Shown one piece after another: positions 14,674-28,295 of a stretch of 64,000 nt of DNA (positions are counted from its first letter, which is position 1; each line of letters starts with the position of its first letter). Position numbers and translations under genes: made by a program. Origin of the DNA: Salarias fasciatus (Eukaryota; Chordata; Actinopteri; Blenniiformes; Blenniidae); NCBI RefSeq assembly GCF_902148845.1, contig NC_043764.1:25399594-25463593 (forward strand). Direction: 5' to 3'. The notes beneath the pieces were generated by a model. It worked only from the letters and a program-made list of their open reading frames with translations, was not told the origin of the DNA and made no database searches.

Positions 14674-17600
14674 ATGGACCTCCGCTCAGAGCTGCTCAAG
14701 TCCATCTGGTACGGCTTCACGGCCCTGGACCTGGAGAAGAGTGGGAAGGTGTCCAAGTCCCAGCTGAAGGTGAGTCCAGGGTCCTGCATCTGGAAGAGCC
14801 GAGTCAGGGAAACCCTTTCCTTCGCTTCCTCCGTCTGTATGTCTGAAGACTGACTGATGTTTTTCATGATGAGCTCTCTCAGTTTCTCACTAGAGCTCCG
14901 ATAGCTTCTCTGTGGAAAACAGCTGAAATTGTTCAGGAAATAGAAATCATGAACGTTTTGTCATTTCCTCAACTTCACATTCTGTGCTTCATGAAAAGAG
15001 GGTGTACACACTCACCATCATCATCATTTCTATTTCCTGTGCGACGCTCTTACTTTACCACAGTCTGCTCGACGGGGAAGAAATTTGTTCCTTAAATTTT
15101 GAATAACGTGCTCTCAGTGTCTGAAACTGGACACAATGTGCAGCTCTGTCTGACGGGAGCACGAGAGCAACAGTTTGCACTCAGTCTGGAAATGAATGGG
15201 AGCCCTCATCTCCAAGCTGTGCTCACACTGGGCGCCCATGCACCAGCTTGCAGTGCAAAGCGACCTCTGGCACTGGGATGGGGCCGGGACAACAGCCTGT
15301 TGAATGGAATATGGTCACAACATGAGCCTGTGTGCGCGATAAAGGATGCTGTCACGGCGGAGAGCGTCGGGACAAAGTGGAAACATGTTGGTGATGGCTG
15401 CGTCTTGCCACACGCCTTTGTGCGTTGTGCTGATCTCACTGTTATGTCACCTGCAGTGGTCTCCGTTTCCAAACGCCTCGACGCCTCGAGCTGCAGCCCG
15501 GCGCTCCTGGCTCGCCGGCAGACCAGCCGCATGACTGGGCTTATCCCCCTCCTCATGCAATGCGGCCTGTGCCTGCAGATCTTTAAGACGCGCTCAGAAA
15601 ACAGGCAGTGTGCACGCTGTAGATTCTCTACTGACAGATGTTGTAGAGCGGAGGAGACTCGAGACAGGATGTGGTTATGGGTCAACACACACGGTGGCTG
15701 GTTATCTGATAACATGCACAGAATATCTTACACTGCTGCTCAGACTGAGCTCAGGAGAAGAAGGGAAAACTATTTAAAAACTATTTAACATATGCAGTGC
15801 CCTATGCTTGTAGTATAACAACTATAATGTACATTAAGAGTGATGGTTTTAGTGTCATGTGTGCCAATTTAATCAAAGTTGTTCCAGTGTGGTCTCAGGT
15901 TTTCAACAACTTTTACATTAAAACAAAAACTTGTTGTTCAAGTGGATTTTTGAAAAGCTGTGACCTCGAGAATTTCCCTAAACAGGTGCAATTTTTTGCT
16001 GACTCCAGTCACACCACAATTTCAGCCAAAAGCACATGTATTAAAAATTATTATTAGAAAAATCTGATGCAGCAAAAATCCAAAGCTTCACTTCCTCAAC
16101 AATGGAAATCAACCTTTTTATATTCTGTGTATGGTTGCAGTTACTTTCTAAGGGAAAATTAAAGTGTGCTCCAAACGGATCAGTAGAGACAGGGATCGGA
16201 ATGGCCTTCCCTTCAGATGGAAAGACGCCTGTAAACCTGATTTCATGTCCATAAATGTTAAACTGCATGAAAACTTTCAGAGTAAAACACACGTCTGTCA
16301 TCATTCGAAGGAAAATGCATGTCGAAGCAGGAGGCCATTCTGCTTCTTCAGCATATGAGAATTTTGTTTAACTTCTAACTGAAGTCAGAAATAATTGGAG
16401 TATTCAGTGACTTACAATGATTGACTGAAACCACAGAATACCACAGTGGGCCCAGTGATTGATGTGATTTTAACTTTCGGTCCAGAAAGCTGTTTTTCGC
16501 TCATTTGTGGTGAGTCAGCGCTGCTTGTTTCTGCACCAATCTTTTCTCCTTCTCGTCATGCATTCATGGTCGCTACGCTGTAATCTTCCAGGTGTTGTCC
16601 CACAACCTGTGCACGGTTCTGAGCATCCCTCACGACCCCGTGGCCCTGGAGGAGCACTTCAGGGACGACGACGACGGCCCGGTGTCCAGTCAGGGCTACA
16701 TGCCCTACCTCAACAAATACATCCTGGATAAGGTGACGGCGGTGCGACACCCTGCTGGTTTTTTTCATCCCCACGTCAGGGGTTTTAATCCCGGCGTTTG
16801 TGGCGTTGCAGGTCGAGGAAGGCTCTTTTAATAAGGAAGATGTGGACGAACTCTGTTGGACGTTGACGGCCAAGAAAAACTACCAGCCAGACAGGAGCAG
16901 CAGCACTCTGCTGCCAGAGAAAGACGCTTTCCGACTGTGGTGCCTCTTTAATTTTCTCTCTGAAGACAAGTATCCTCTGGTTATGGTTCCTGATGAGGTG
17001 AGTAAAAACACACTCATTACATGACAGGCCTCCAATAAATGAACTCCACTTTGAAAGTTGATTCTCATCATTGTAAAAGAGAAATGAAAGATGCCAGTAA
17101 ACTTTGTACGTGGTGATTGCTCCCTTTCTAAATTTATCTCCACACATATTTTATGGACCTGCGTTGAGTTTAGGGACGGCAGTCAGTAATTTGTGAGTTG
17201 AAACTGGAAGTAGATCATTCACAGAGGCATGCGTGCGCGAGCTGACACTTCTGCCACCGTGGAACGCGCTGCTCTTTCGCTGCAGCGCTGTGCGCTCATT
17301 TCTCACTTGCAAACACTCGTTTTGGTTTCCTGTTCTGTGTTTTCTTGCAGCCGCTGCCAAGAGAAAGCCCTCAATCTCATAGGGCAGCACAGTTTCTGTC
17401 CTGCTGAGTTTAAGAAAGCATTGGCAAAGATTTTGAGAAGGTTTCCGACGGTGACCGCTGACCGGTGTGCAGATAAATCCGTGGTGTGATGAGTCCTGTA
17501 AACTCTAGTACACACATTACGAATACCTGGTTTCTGTTTTCAGGTAGAGCTTTCAGGTGTGTGTATTCAACTTGAGTCATTTAGATTTATGTCCGTTTTT

Positions 17601-20600
17601 TTGAGAAATTACCAGTGTTTCTTATATGACAAAAAAAAACCTGAACGGTAAAGACATTGGAACATATGAGATCAGTTTGGATCAGTGTATTTTAATCAGA
17701 ATAAACTATGAAAGACTGAGCAGGCAGGATGAGGAGCCGTGTTCAATGTGATGATTGTGAAAAGGCTACAAGCAGCAGCAGCAGCAGCAGCACATAGCTG
17801 ACAGTGAACCAGACGGCAGTCACAATGGAGTCGATTCAGAGCAACACAGTTTCCAGACAAGAACTCATTTAGGAGAATTCTTTGAGGTTGAGCGGGAAAC
17901 TTGTCATCATCACACCTCAGAGCTGACACGTCTGTGCCAATCTGTACTTTTCCAATAATCTGGACTCGTGAACTTTTGAGACGTCGGATTGTGAAACACA
18001 GCCAATGAAATCACTTGTCACGCTAAGTCTTGACGTCATTTTTGAAGAAGCACTTCAGGAGGAATTGGGAACTTTAAAATGCAGGTCACACTATTCTGTG
18101 AAAGAAATCTCTTCTCCAGCAGAAATCCATCAACCCTCCTCTTGTGTTAGCTTTTTGTTACTATCTCTTATTTTAACGGGTTGTTTTGACCCCTGTCTTG
18201 AATCACCCATAAAAATACCCTTAAAACAGTTATAGATAAATTTATAGTTATATATAAAACAGTAGAAGACACCAGCTGAAGGTGTAGCAGGAAGAAGTGG
18301 TTGTGGACTTTTGACTGAGTGTTTGTTTATGATTTCAGTTTTGATAGTTATTACTGTTTTAGAATCTTTCATTATAACTGGGTCAAAATTGAACCGAGAG
18401 GTCATAATTTTCACCTGAGGATTAATAATTTAGTTATTTTATTTTATTTTATTTTGTTTAAATCGAGGTTTCTGACAAAGTCAAACAGTCTTGGAACAAA
18501 CATGAGTTTATGTAGTAGTTCCATGCTTTTAAAGATAAAATTAAAACTGCTTGAGAGAGGATTAAAATACAAGTTAAATCAATCTCTAAAACTCCTTGAG
18601 GAGTAAACCTGAATCTTTTCTAAATGACTGCTGGTGCTCTCCCTCCCTTGTGAGTAACGAGGCCGTCGACCTCTTTCCTCTGCAGGTGGAGTACCTGCTC
18701 AAGAAGGTCTGCATGGCCATGAGCATCGAGTTCAACTGTGTGGAGCTGGAGGACTTCTTCTCTCAGGACTCTGTGCACCAGAGCGGGATCACGGTTTGGG
18801 TTTTCTTGGAGATGATGAACTCTGGAAAAATCACCAGAGGAATCGACAAGAGCATCGTCAGCATGGCCGTGGAGGAAGTGTACAGGGAGATAGTTGGTGA
18901 TGTCCTCAAAGAGGTGAGACGCCTCTCCCGTCCTCAGGAGTCTGCTGCTTGACTGTTCAGATGTTTCCGTGTGTTTTTCTGACGGCTCGGCTACTCGCAG
19001 GGTTATCTGTGGAAGAAAGGCCAGCTGAGGAGGAACTGGAAGGAACGCTGGTTCACACTGAGGCCGAGCAACTTGTCCTACTACACCGGGGAGGACCGCA
19101 AGGACTGCCAAGGCAACATCGTGCTGGATGGGAACTGCTGTGTGGAGGTGAGCAGCTTTCAAAACCTACACACTGAGAGCTGGAGGGGGCTTTGGTTTTT
19201 CTTTTCTGTATCATAAACTTAGCTCAGTTTGTCCAGAAAACCTATTGTGACTCATTGTCTCATCTGCCTGCTGAGTCAAAATGTAATTCTTCATCGTGTT
19301 GGTTGTTGATATGGGGGTGGGGGAGTTCCCCAAGGAGCTGCCGGTTGAATCTCAAGTGGTCTGTACTAACAAATATACGGTGTTTGTGACTTGCACTGTT
19401 TGGTTTGTAATAGGAAACTTCCAATAAATATACTTCCCCAAGGATTAAATGACACTGAAATCAAATGCTGAGCAAGCTGTGAAAACTAAACACAATGTTA
19501 AATCCTTCTGTGGACCAAATAAAAAGCTTGAACGTCCTCTCCAGCAGCTTGTAGTTGCTGAAGTTGTGCTTTGTTTATTAAAAGTGCTGGGAATAAGCGG
19601 TCGTGCTCCCTGGATATTTACCATCCTGCAGCTCTGATTCTCCTAATCTGAACCATTTGTTCCAGTTTGACAGTTATCTGAGCTGCAACACAGTGAACAA
19701 CAAAACCTTCAGCCTCTCTCCTAAAACATCGAATCGACACACACAGATGCCTCACTCTCCTCTCCACATTAGTTCCTCTGTGAGATTTCTTAATGGTTCC
19801 TCAGAAGACCTCACACTTAACCCAGAGAAGGAGCGTGAGCTAGGCATGCTAAAAGTAGAAAAGCTGAAACTGAAAGTTGCCTTGTTTCACATTCACGACC
19901 AGATTTCCCGACAAATCTCACCGAGCTGCCGTAAGCTGGGGCGATTAGTCTGCTCGTGAGGCCAAGCACAGCTTTGATACGAAGGTGGTTGTTGGGCCTT
20001 TAAAGTGGCTCATAATGTGAATGCATTTCAGAAGAAACTGATGCAAGAAAACATACTAAAACCATGCTTCATTATAGGAAGTAGACGATGATCAAATATT
20101 GTTTGGTCGTTCAAAATGGATGAAAAACGTCCTTTTTCCTGTGAGTTAAATGTTTTCTCTCTCCTCATTTCTGTTTATTTGAAAGATGCTCACAGCAAAC
20201 GCTTCCATGAAAGTCACTGATGAGAGACATGGTTTGGTTTCCAACAGGTGCTGCCCGATCGGGATGGGAAGAGGTGCATGTTTTGTCTAAAGACCCTCTC
20301 AAAGACTTATGAAATGAGCGCCTCAGACACCAAACAGAGGCAGGAGTGGACCTCAGGTCAGAGGAGACTTGAGTCTCTAACCAGTGTGACATGTTTCTTC
20401 ATAATATTGAGCGATTCGACTTTGTTTTTTCCCCCGCCACAGCCATCCAGACGGCCATCCGGCTGCATGTGGAGGGCAAAAAGTCCCTCCACAAAGACCT
20501 GAAGCTGAAGCGCCGGGAGCAGCGGGAGCACCGGGAGAAGAGACGGCAGGCCAAAGAGGAGGAGCTGCTGAGGCTGCGGGCCCTGCAGGAGGAGCGGGAG

Positions 20601-22538
20601 CGCAAGCTGGCCGAGCTGGAGCTCCTGAAGGAGGCGCAGAAGCAGGCCCAGGCCCTCCTGGAGGAGGACGAGCAGAGGAGGCGCCAGCAGCACGAGCAGC
20701 TCCAGCGCACCTTGGAGGTGCAGCTCCGAGAGGCCGAGGAGGTGAGTGTGGAAAAGCAAACACTGCCCGCGCGCTGGATGGGTAAAGTCCATTAACTCCC
20801 ATCTGTGTGTGTCTGCAGGCCCGAGTCAGCATGCAGGCGGAGATGGCTCTGAAGGAGGAGGAGGCGGAGAAGCAGAGGAAGAGGATCCAGGAGCTGGAGG
20901 AGATGCAGAAGCGCTTGGAGGAGGCGCTGCAGCAAGAAATTAAAGCCCGGCTGGATGAGGAGGCCTTCCGCTACGCCCAGGCGGGGTGAGCGCCGCTCCG
21001 CCGAGCTGATAGAGTGGCTTCATGTCGTGTTATGTTCCTGAGGAAGTTGTGCTGCCATCAGAGGAAGTTGTTCTCATGTTGCCGTCACCCAAACGAGCGT
21101 CTTTGCCTGCTGTTGACTGCCAAGCGTCGTCTTCTTTGCGCTCCCAGCTTACTCGCCGAGGAAGAGGAGAAAATGAAGGCCCTGATGAACCTGCAGGAGG
21201 AGCAGGAGGAGTACATCCTGAAGACGGAGAGGGAGAAGCGCGAGCTGAAACAGGAAATGGAGGCCAAGTCCCAGGCCCTGGAGGAGGCCCAGAGGCAGCT
21301 GGAGGAGGTTCGCGCCAACCGGCACCGGGTGGACCAGGACGTGGTGGTGGGTTCAATCACTGCAGCGCTCCAGTCCGGCGTTTGACTGGATTTTAAGGAA
21401 TGTCCAAGTCAGCAAAGTCATCTTATCATCATGTTTTTGAACTTTGGCTGTAGTGCATATTTAGAATTTTTTTTTAAAAATCACTACTTTGTCACACAAA
21501 GCACAGAAAATACACTAAGGCTAAAAATGAGCCTCAATTAATAAAAATCTGCATAATTTGCCTTTTTTTTAATAGTCTGATCCAGCGGAGCTACAAACAG
21601 GAGCTGTGAGTTAGACTCAAAACTGTTTTGTTTTATTTGAACTGTTTTTTTTTTTCACTTTTACTTCAGTGTTGAGAAACAGGTTCTTACAGATCAAATG
21701 GCAGATCTCACACATTGTGAAACCAGCCTGCTAATCTGTTCATACCATCATCTAACGTGTTGTCTTAAGTCTGTACTCTCTTTAAAGATCTTATTTTCAT
21801 AGTATAAAGTGCAATATTGTTTTCTGCTTTTCTAACTTGGCCTTGGGCAAAATGTACTTTCCTCAAAAGCAAGTGAAGGCTCACTGAGTTTAGTTACATA
21901 GTATCTGTGTCTGTTTGTACCGGAAGGTTTACTCAGAGCTTTAAGCATTCACAGGGACATTCTGCTTTAACTTACTATTTCCAATAAATGTTCTAATCAA
22001 TAACAGAGGGACAAATCGCATGTGGTGGACTGCTGGTTGTTTTCCATGTCTTCTGCAGGGTTATTGATCTTGTTTTCTTTGTGGTTGATGCTGTTTTTTG
22101 TTTGTCTTTACCAGGCTGCTCAGAGGAAACTGCGCCAGGCGAGCACCAACGTCAAACACTGGAACGTCCAGATGAACAGACTGATGCGGCCGATCGGGCC
22201 GGGCGGTACGTGACGACACGATTTGCCTACATCGAGGACACATTCAGGGTCTAAAGCTTGGAGTTTTCATTTTATAGTTAAAAGTGTTGTAAAAGAGACC
22301 AAAATCGAATTCATCTTCCCGTTTGGTTTTGTCCCCCTCAGAGAAGAGGCCGTCGTTGGGAAGCTCCTTCGCTTCGTTCCAGATCCCGACGCAGAGGGAC
22401 CCCGGGCTCCGCCTCAGGAGGAGGTCGGGGTCCGAGGATCAGGACGAGGAGAGCAAGGAAAACGTAGAGAGCAGAGACGAGTGCGACTTGGAGAAGCGTC
22501 ACTCGCACACCTCCAACGGAGACATGGACATTCCCTAA
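14674..22538 (+). CDS. def6: DEF6 (SLAT/IBP), Rac/Cdc42 guanine nucleotide exchange factor
   Basis: DEF6 is a SWAP-70-family exchange factor acting downstream of antigen receptors on actin and Ca2+ signalling. Eleven exons in phase give 619 aa (human 631): 14674-14769, 16592-16732, 16812-16997, 18686-18913, 19001-19147, 20248-20356, 20443-20741, 20819-20985, 21148-21346, 22115-22205 and 22342-22538. The N-terminal EF-hand-like region (1-140) contains [20 protein letters not shown], nearly identical to mammals. A PH domain spans about 216-315 ([34 protein letters not shown]). A long charged coiled coil, the Dbl-like catalytic region of this family, runs from about 316 to 560. The [20 protein letters not shown] block and a Ser/Glu-rich tail follow. 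SWAP-70 is excluded by the close identity to DEF6 and by the ppard neighbour. A poly(A) signal lies at 22747-22752. Confidence 0.97.
17770..17791 (+). repeat. AGC trinucleotide repeat in a def6 intron
   Basis: About seven AGC units in the intron between the exons ending at 16997 and starting at 18686. Confidence 0.85.
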
Positions 22539-23599
22539 ACGCATGGGCGAGCGAGCGAGCGAGTGAGCGAGCGAGCGAGGCCGTAGAGGTCATCTGACCG
22601 GCAGGACGCGTGCACTTAAAACTGAATTTACCACGACTACCAAAGCTACTAAATTACTGACCTCATGTTACGGACAGCAACAGGTTTGAAATATTCTCAT
22701 GTGAAAGTGCTCAACTAATGAAAAACAGTGTGAGGCCAGTCCTGAAAATAAACTCAGAAACTACCTAAACCTCTGTGTAAGGAAAAGAAGCTGTAAAAAA
22801 AGAGAAGAAGATCCTGACGGTTGAGATCTACACATGTAAAGAAAGTTAACACAGCATCCATGTAATCCAGAAACGGGCTCATGGTTTGATTTTAATGAGT
22901 GAATTTTCAGGTGGCGGCTTGACTATTCTTGGTTGTTTCACTGCAGAAGGTTTGTTCAGTGCTATCACAATTCGAGTGCCGATAAACAGGAAAAAGAGAG
23001 ACGGCAGGAGGCGAGAGACAGAGAGACTCTGGTTGAACTTCCTGTTTCTGAAGTCTGTTAACATTATTGTAAATAAAAAGACTGAGCTGAACCCAGAACG
23101 GCGTGTTAAATTATGTGCAACATGCAGCTCTGACACCTTGTCACGTTCAAATTTAGCGTTAGAAATCCACACTAATTCAACAGACAGCGATGATCGGTTC
23201 AAGACCGAAGGCGTTTCATAAATGAGGTTTGGCACAAAAGCCGCAAGATGAAAGAAGTCGACGCCCACACTGCTGAAGGTGAACATCCGCTGTGCCTTGA
23301 ACAGGAGCCCTCCTCCTCGGCGGGACGTAGAGGCGTCGTCGCTGGCGGACGTGCCACCCCTCGCTGATTGAACAGGGCTGGTGTGAGCCGACAGAGACAT
23401 CCCCTGACAAACCGTGCAAACTACACATGAACTGAGGGAACGTGCAAACACATTCAAGACTGAAGGCACCTAATATTTTAAAAAAAATAAATAAATAATA
23501 CATTTAAAAAGTCGATAAAATCAGCATATCCTCAAAACAAAAAGAACATTGTAATGACAAGGTGATGAAAAGGTGAAAGGATCTGGCCTGCTGTTTCAT

Positions 23600-24240
23600 T
23601 CTGGCAGTTTCACGTCTCTTTGCAGCTTTCTGTTCTTTTTTTATATCGTTGTGTGTCTGTCTCTGTGTCTGTCTCGCCCATTCAGTATGTTTTAGTGGTT
23701 TTTTGTGTACTGGTTGTGACTTTTTGTGTCTCTGAGAGTGTTCTGTGTGTCTTTTTGGTGGTTTTGGATCGCTTCCTGATTGAGTTGTTTAATATCCTTC
23801 TGTGGTTGTTCAATGTCTCTGTGTGCGTCATTTAGACTTTTTTTTTTTTGCAGCCACTGGTCTCTTTGTGTCTCTGTCTGATAGTATTGAATCACATTTT
23901 GTTGTTTTGTGAGTTATTTATCCTATTTAGTTTTTGTTTTAGTTGTCCAAAGTCTTTTTTTTTTTTGGTGTATTTTGTGTCTAATTTAGCCATCTTTGGT
24001 ACCTTTTTGTTTTGTGTCTTATCCTGATTCTTTTATTTAGTTTCCCTTTATGTGTTGCTTTGCCCATTCTATATACATTTGGGTTGTTTTGTGTTCCTTT
24101 TCAGTTATTTTACGTATTTTATTTGGCTATTTTCTCCTCTTTAGTTTCATTCTGCATATGATTTAGATTTTTGTGTTTCTTTGAAGTAAATTCATATCAA
24201 TTTCTGGTTGTTTTCCCTCTTTTATTCGAGTTGGACATCT
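23600..24240 (+). repeat. Degenerate TTTTGTGTCT-type repeat tract
   Basis: Words such as TTTTTGTGTC, GGTTGTTTTG and TTTTGTGTCT recur every few tens of bases across a strongly T/G-biased strand. Copies are very imperfect, so period and ends are approximate. Confidence 0.5.
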
Positions 24241-25130
24241 CGTCATGGCTGGGAACCTGTCGGTAACTGAGAGGAAATATGCTGCTTTGGCTTTACTGCA
24301 CAGAAAAAAGTTTCAAGCTTGTTTCAAAGGCATTTAGTGTGTTAGTGCATTAAGCATCAGGTTACACGCATCAACACAGAAAAATCTTACTGGGTCAGAA
24401 TCTACAATGTTGAATTCATCTGTGTGCATCAGGATAATTACACATTAAGTGATGTTTTGCCTCAGTAGAATTTCAAGTGCAGTCTTTGTAGGTGTTTTGT
24501 GTCTTATTCTGACTCTTTAAGGTCTCCTTTGGGTTGTTTAGCCACACTTAATATGTTTTTTTTTAAGTAGTTTAATGTATTCTTTTGATAATTTGTTTTG
24601 GACAAAATGTATTATGTAATACAATCATTTTGCTCCAATGAATTCCCACCCCACACACACCCTAGTGGACCATACACACATTATATGCCTCTATAAAGGG
24701 GAAATATATAAATCATGCACAAATATAATATGCATCTTTATTTACCAACATATAAACATATATATTCATGTGTATTAATCAATATCATAAAAATACCTGC
24801 AAACATTGATTTTAAAAAATTATTTTACTAAGTTTTCTCCCTCTTACATTAACTCCGACAGCTGTTTATGTGCCATGCAGTACATGTTTTGAATTTTTGT
24901 AATATCATATCTCACTCTGGTTGTTTTCAAGTTGGAAATCTCTTCATGGTTGTTTGGGAGCCTGACTGTCACTGTGTCCACAAGGCCTAGAGTATTTATT
25001 TGAAGAAAATAACCTACTTTGGCATCATTTGGATATAACTTTTAATAGATGTGTCAAAGGCATTTTGGTTGTTGGTGCTTTAAGCAGAATACACCCAACA
25101 CATGCATTTACAATGCAAGATAAAACTATG
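24010..25130 (+). repeat. Old direct duplication (two diverged units)
   Basis: Unit A (about 24010-24390) and unit B (about 24495-25100) share several words in the same order: TTTTGTGTCTTATCCTGATTC versus TTTTGTGTCTTATTCTGACTC; CTGGTTGTTTTC, then AGTTGGA, ATCTCxTCATGG and GGGAxCCTG; TTTCAAAGGCATTT versus GTCAAAGGCATTT; and TGCxTTAAGCA. Unit B carries an AT-rich insert near 24620-24890. Confidence 0.55.
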
Positions 25131-25259
25131 TGGAAGTGATCCGGTTAAATTATTATTATTTTTTTTTTAAATCACGTTTTTCCTCCAGATGAGGTGAATG
25201 TCACTCGGAGCGTCCAGGATCACCTGAATAAAAGTGAAAAACAAGCCTGAAGTGAGACC

Positions 25260-25706
25260 TTGACTCGGCTGGGATGCGTTGGGGTGGAAGGGGGTGGAGG
25301 GGCGCTGTGTCCCGGCATGTGACGAAGCGGAGGAGGAGGAGGAGGAGGAGGAGGAGAGAGGCACAGCACAGCAAGCAAAGCCAAGCCAGCGACAAGTCGG
25401 GGAGGGATTACCCGTTAACTGCGCTGATTTGCATGTGATGTGGCGGCCGTCAGCGGCGTCCTCTCCGGCTCGGCGCTGCTGTCCTGCCCGGCCCGGCTCG
25501 GCTCTGTCAGGCCCCGGGGAACAACTTAGTTAAAGCGCCCTGACGTTAGCCAGCCAGCCAGCTAACTCCTGCTGCTGCTGCTGCTGGGGGGACCTCTAAC
25601 TACTTGTCAGCGGCGGATCGATCCCGGGACTGTTTGCTTGCTTGTTTGTTTGTTTGTTTGTTTGTTGTTGCTGTGAACACCTCGCGAAGCGGCACTACCG
25701 GGAGAG
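25260..25706 (+). promoter_or_regulatory. GC-rich promoter / non-coding first exon of ppard
   Basis: A sharp change to CpG-rich sequence with GGA repeats (25329-25358), a CTG run (25569-25586), a TTTG run (25641-25664) and a good donor after 25706 (GAGAG then GTAAGC). It precedes the first coding exon by 2.6 kb, as expected for PPAR genes with untranslated leading exons. The transcription start is not visible. Confidence 0.6.
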
Positions 25707-26510
25707 GTAAGCTAACTCTGCTCAGCCCCGCTAACGTTATTTAAAGGCTCGCGCACGGGGAATGTGGGTCAGCCAGCCGCGCTAGCGGCTAGCTAGTACT
25801 AGTTAATATCCCAAGGTTAGGACGGGCTGCTAACGAGCTAACTTAGCTCCGAGAGTCGACCGTGTTCGACGGGCCCGGCTCGGTTCTTCTTCATGTATCG
25901 GGGAAAGTTGGGAGTGTTTTTTTTTTGCGGGATGAGAGTATCCAGTTACCGTCCTGTCAGTGACTCACAGTTCACAGTAGCAGCTAGTGGAGGTTTCCGA
26001 GAACCAGTGTGACAGGTTGTCACAAGTCTCAACACTCCTCTCGTTTAAACGTTTTTATTCCTCCAAACAATCGTGCAAACTCAGGTTGGACTTTTAACTA
26101 CTTCAAAGGTATTGATAGCTACTTGGTGTTCGCACGCGAACATAAACGGGCATTTCTAATAAGGATGTTTGTCAAGCTACATTCATGCACGGATTAATCC
26201 ACTAGAGGGCCCCTGGTTTAAAAAGAAAGAAGGAAAAAAAAAATCCACCCCCACCCCCAAAACCTCTCCCCTAGTCCCTGCAGCAGCGATCAACACCGCT
26301 CAGTGTGTACACAGTGCATGCAAGCCTGTCCCTGAAGCACCCACCGTGCAGCGAGCACCCCGCCACGCAGCCCGGAGCAGCAATAATACAGATGGCCCAG
26401 AGCTGCTCTGCAAACTTCACTGCTCCAATCAGGGTTCCATCAATCACAGAGCCGGGCTTATTGACAGGAATCTGATTTTGTTTCTCAAAGACATGCATTA
26501 TGATGTAGAG

Positions 26511-27284
26511 CAAAGCTGTCAAACATCAGGACCGTGGGCCAAAAGTGGTCCGCAAGTGGCTCCAATCTGGCCCCTAGCATTTGGCCCTGCTTGTACAACC
26601 TTTCAAGTGACAGCACTTTTTTTTTTTTTTTTTTGCAGTTTGTGCTCCAGAAAAGTTTCACATTTACACAGCAATAACAGAAATGCTGAAAACTTTGTAG
26701 TTACAATGCTGTTGCTTTGAAACACAAACATGTTGTAAACATGAACAGTGAGTGCAAAGACATTCGTATGGACAGGCGACCAATTGACTCCCTACTATAA
26801 AACTATCAGTTCCCAGTAGAGTATGGACTGGGAGTCATGACACTCTGGAGACCCCATTATCGTTATTCTTCATTTACTCTGTCATGTGTAGACGATGTCC
26901 GAATTATTTACTACAGCTGTGGCGTGCATGTCTCGAAGCAGCGTCTCTGGAGACGGAGTCCGAGCCTGGTCAGAGTCAGAAGACATTCAAAAAGTTCCAC
27001 CTTTGAAAAATAGCATTTTCAGTGGCTCTGATCACTGTTATCATGCAAAATGACCTCGAAAACGCAACACAAGTTTTGAACGTTCACTTGAAAATGTCAT
27101 GCAAACGGGCCCTCGTTTGTCAAAATATTGACATTTTCATCATGGCTCCTCTGCAGCACAACAAAGAAGAACTTTACAGTTTGAAGTTAAAGGTTAACCG
27201 TGGCATTATTTTACCGGTCCGACCCACTCGAGGTGAAGTCGTGCTGTATGTACCTCCTCAACTAAAGCGTGTTTGACGCCCCTG
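26511..27284. mobile_element. Non-autonomous hAT-type element
   Basis: The right end GTTTGACGCCCCTG mirrors a diverged left end CAAAGCTGTCAAAC, matching the CAGGGGTGTCAAAC ends of a common fish hAT-like family. The flanking octamers ATGTAGAG (26503-26510) and AGGTAGAG (27285-27292) agree at 7 of 8 positions, as expected for an 8-bp target duplication. No transposase frame is inside. It lies in the first ppard intron. Confidence 0.65.
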
Positions 27285-28188
27285 AGGTAGAGTGAATGTT
27301 TTGGGGGTTGTGTTTCAGATCAATGACCACAATTGTTTTGTTCTTGTTATTGGCGTTTACCTTTACTTTTATGCCGCTTGGAATGCATCGTGTTGGTGTT
27401 TTTACTCTCAGTAGACCTAACATACTTTTGTTGTATTGTCCTTTTGCCTACAAGGGTTTTTCTGTGGGTTTTCCACATTCAGTGACGGTTTAACTGAGCT
27501 GTCTCTCACCGTTAGTCCCTATTTTAGCTTCATCATCACATCATTTTATCCAGAAACAGCTTCCACAGACTACTCCTCGGAAAGGTCGTGTATCCTCTTG
27601 TCTGATTTGTCAAAGCATTAGAGTGAAGTGAAACCAAACACTAGCAGACACACAGAGTCTCACATAACGAACAGAAGCAGGAGGAAGTTTGTCGAAATCT
27701 GCTCCAGATTCTAGAAAGTGTTTTGCTGTGGTTTCTGTCAAACTCAAGCAAAGCCCCCCTGGAGGCATCGGGGGAAGAAGATATTGCGGGTTTTGCTTCA
27801 GAATGGAGGCCTTCGGGGGGGTTGTGAGGGTGCAGAGCCCCCTGCTCGTCTGTTCCACCCGCTCGGTGGGTAATCCAGGCATGACTACATACACAGCATG
27901 TGTATATCATGTCATAAGCCTATTACTATCAAGGACGTTCTCTCGGCAGCTCGAACAAAACCAGTTTTAACCAACTGACTGCAGGGCGCCTAAATAAACA
28001 CTGTCAAGGGTGACTGAATGTTTGAGTTGGGAGCTGTTTACTAGACTGGATGCTAAATAACCTCATTGTGTGTTTCTTTTTTTACTATCGTTTATGAATA
28101 ACTGACTTTTATGGAACCGCGTGTGGATGTCAGGTTTGAATTGTGTTGCTGACGACTCACCCGACTCCAGCAAGGTGTGGTCAGATCA

Positions 28189-28240
28189 GGGGTGTCGAAC
28201 ATAAATCCCGTGGGTCAAAACTGTTTGAGATGATGGTTTT
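28189..28240 (+). mobile_element. End fragment of the same hAT-like family
   Basis: CAGGGGTGTCGAACATAAAT followed by CCCGTGGGTCAAAAC is the left terminal sequence of the family. No matching right end is visible before the ppard exon at 28289. Confidence 0.55.
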
Positions 28241-28295
28241 TGGCCGCACTTTGATTTTCTATTGCTGTTTGTTGTGTTTTGAAAGCAGCGGAGCT

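Larger units (their letters stand above)
22539..25250. other. Intergenic region between def6 and ppard
   Basis: Holds the def6 3' UTR with possible poly(A) signals at 22747 and near 23068, a GCGA/GAGC-repeat stretch at about 22550-22578, a T/G-rich degenerate repeat at 23590-24240 and a diverged local duplication. Open frames at 22879-23503 do not resemble any family I know. Confidence 0.55.

Noticed and set aside
20358-20832. Leucine- and alanine/proline-rich minus-strand frames over def6
   Set aside because: They are the antisense of the Glu/Lys/Gln-rich coiled-coil exon of def6, whose composition opens other frames.
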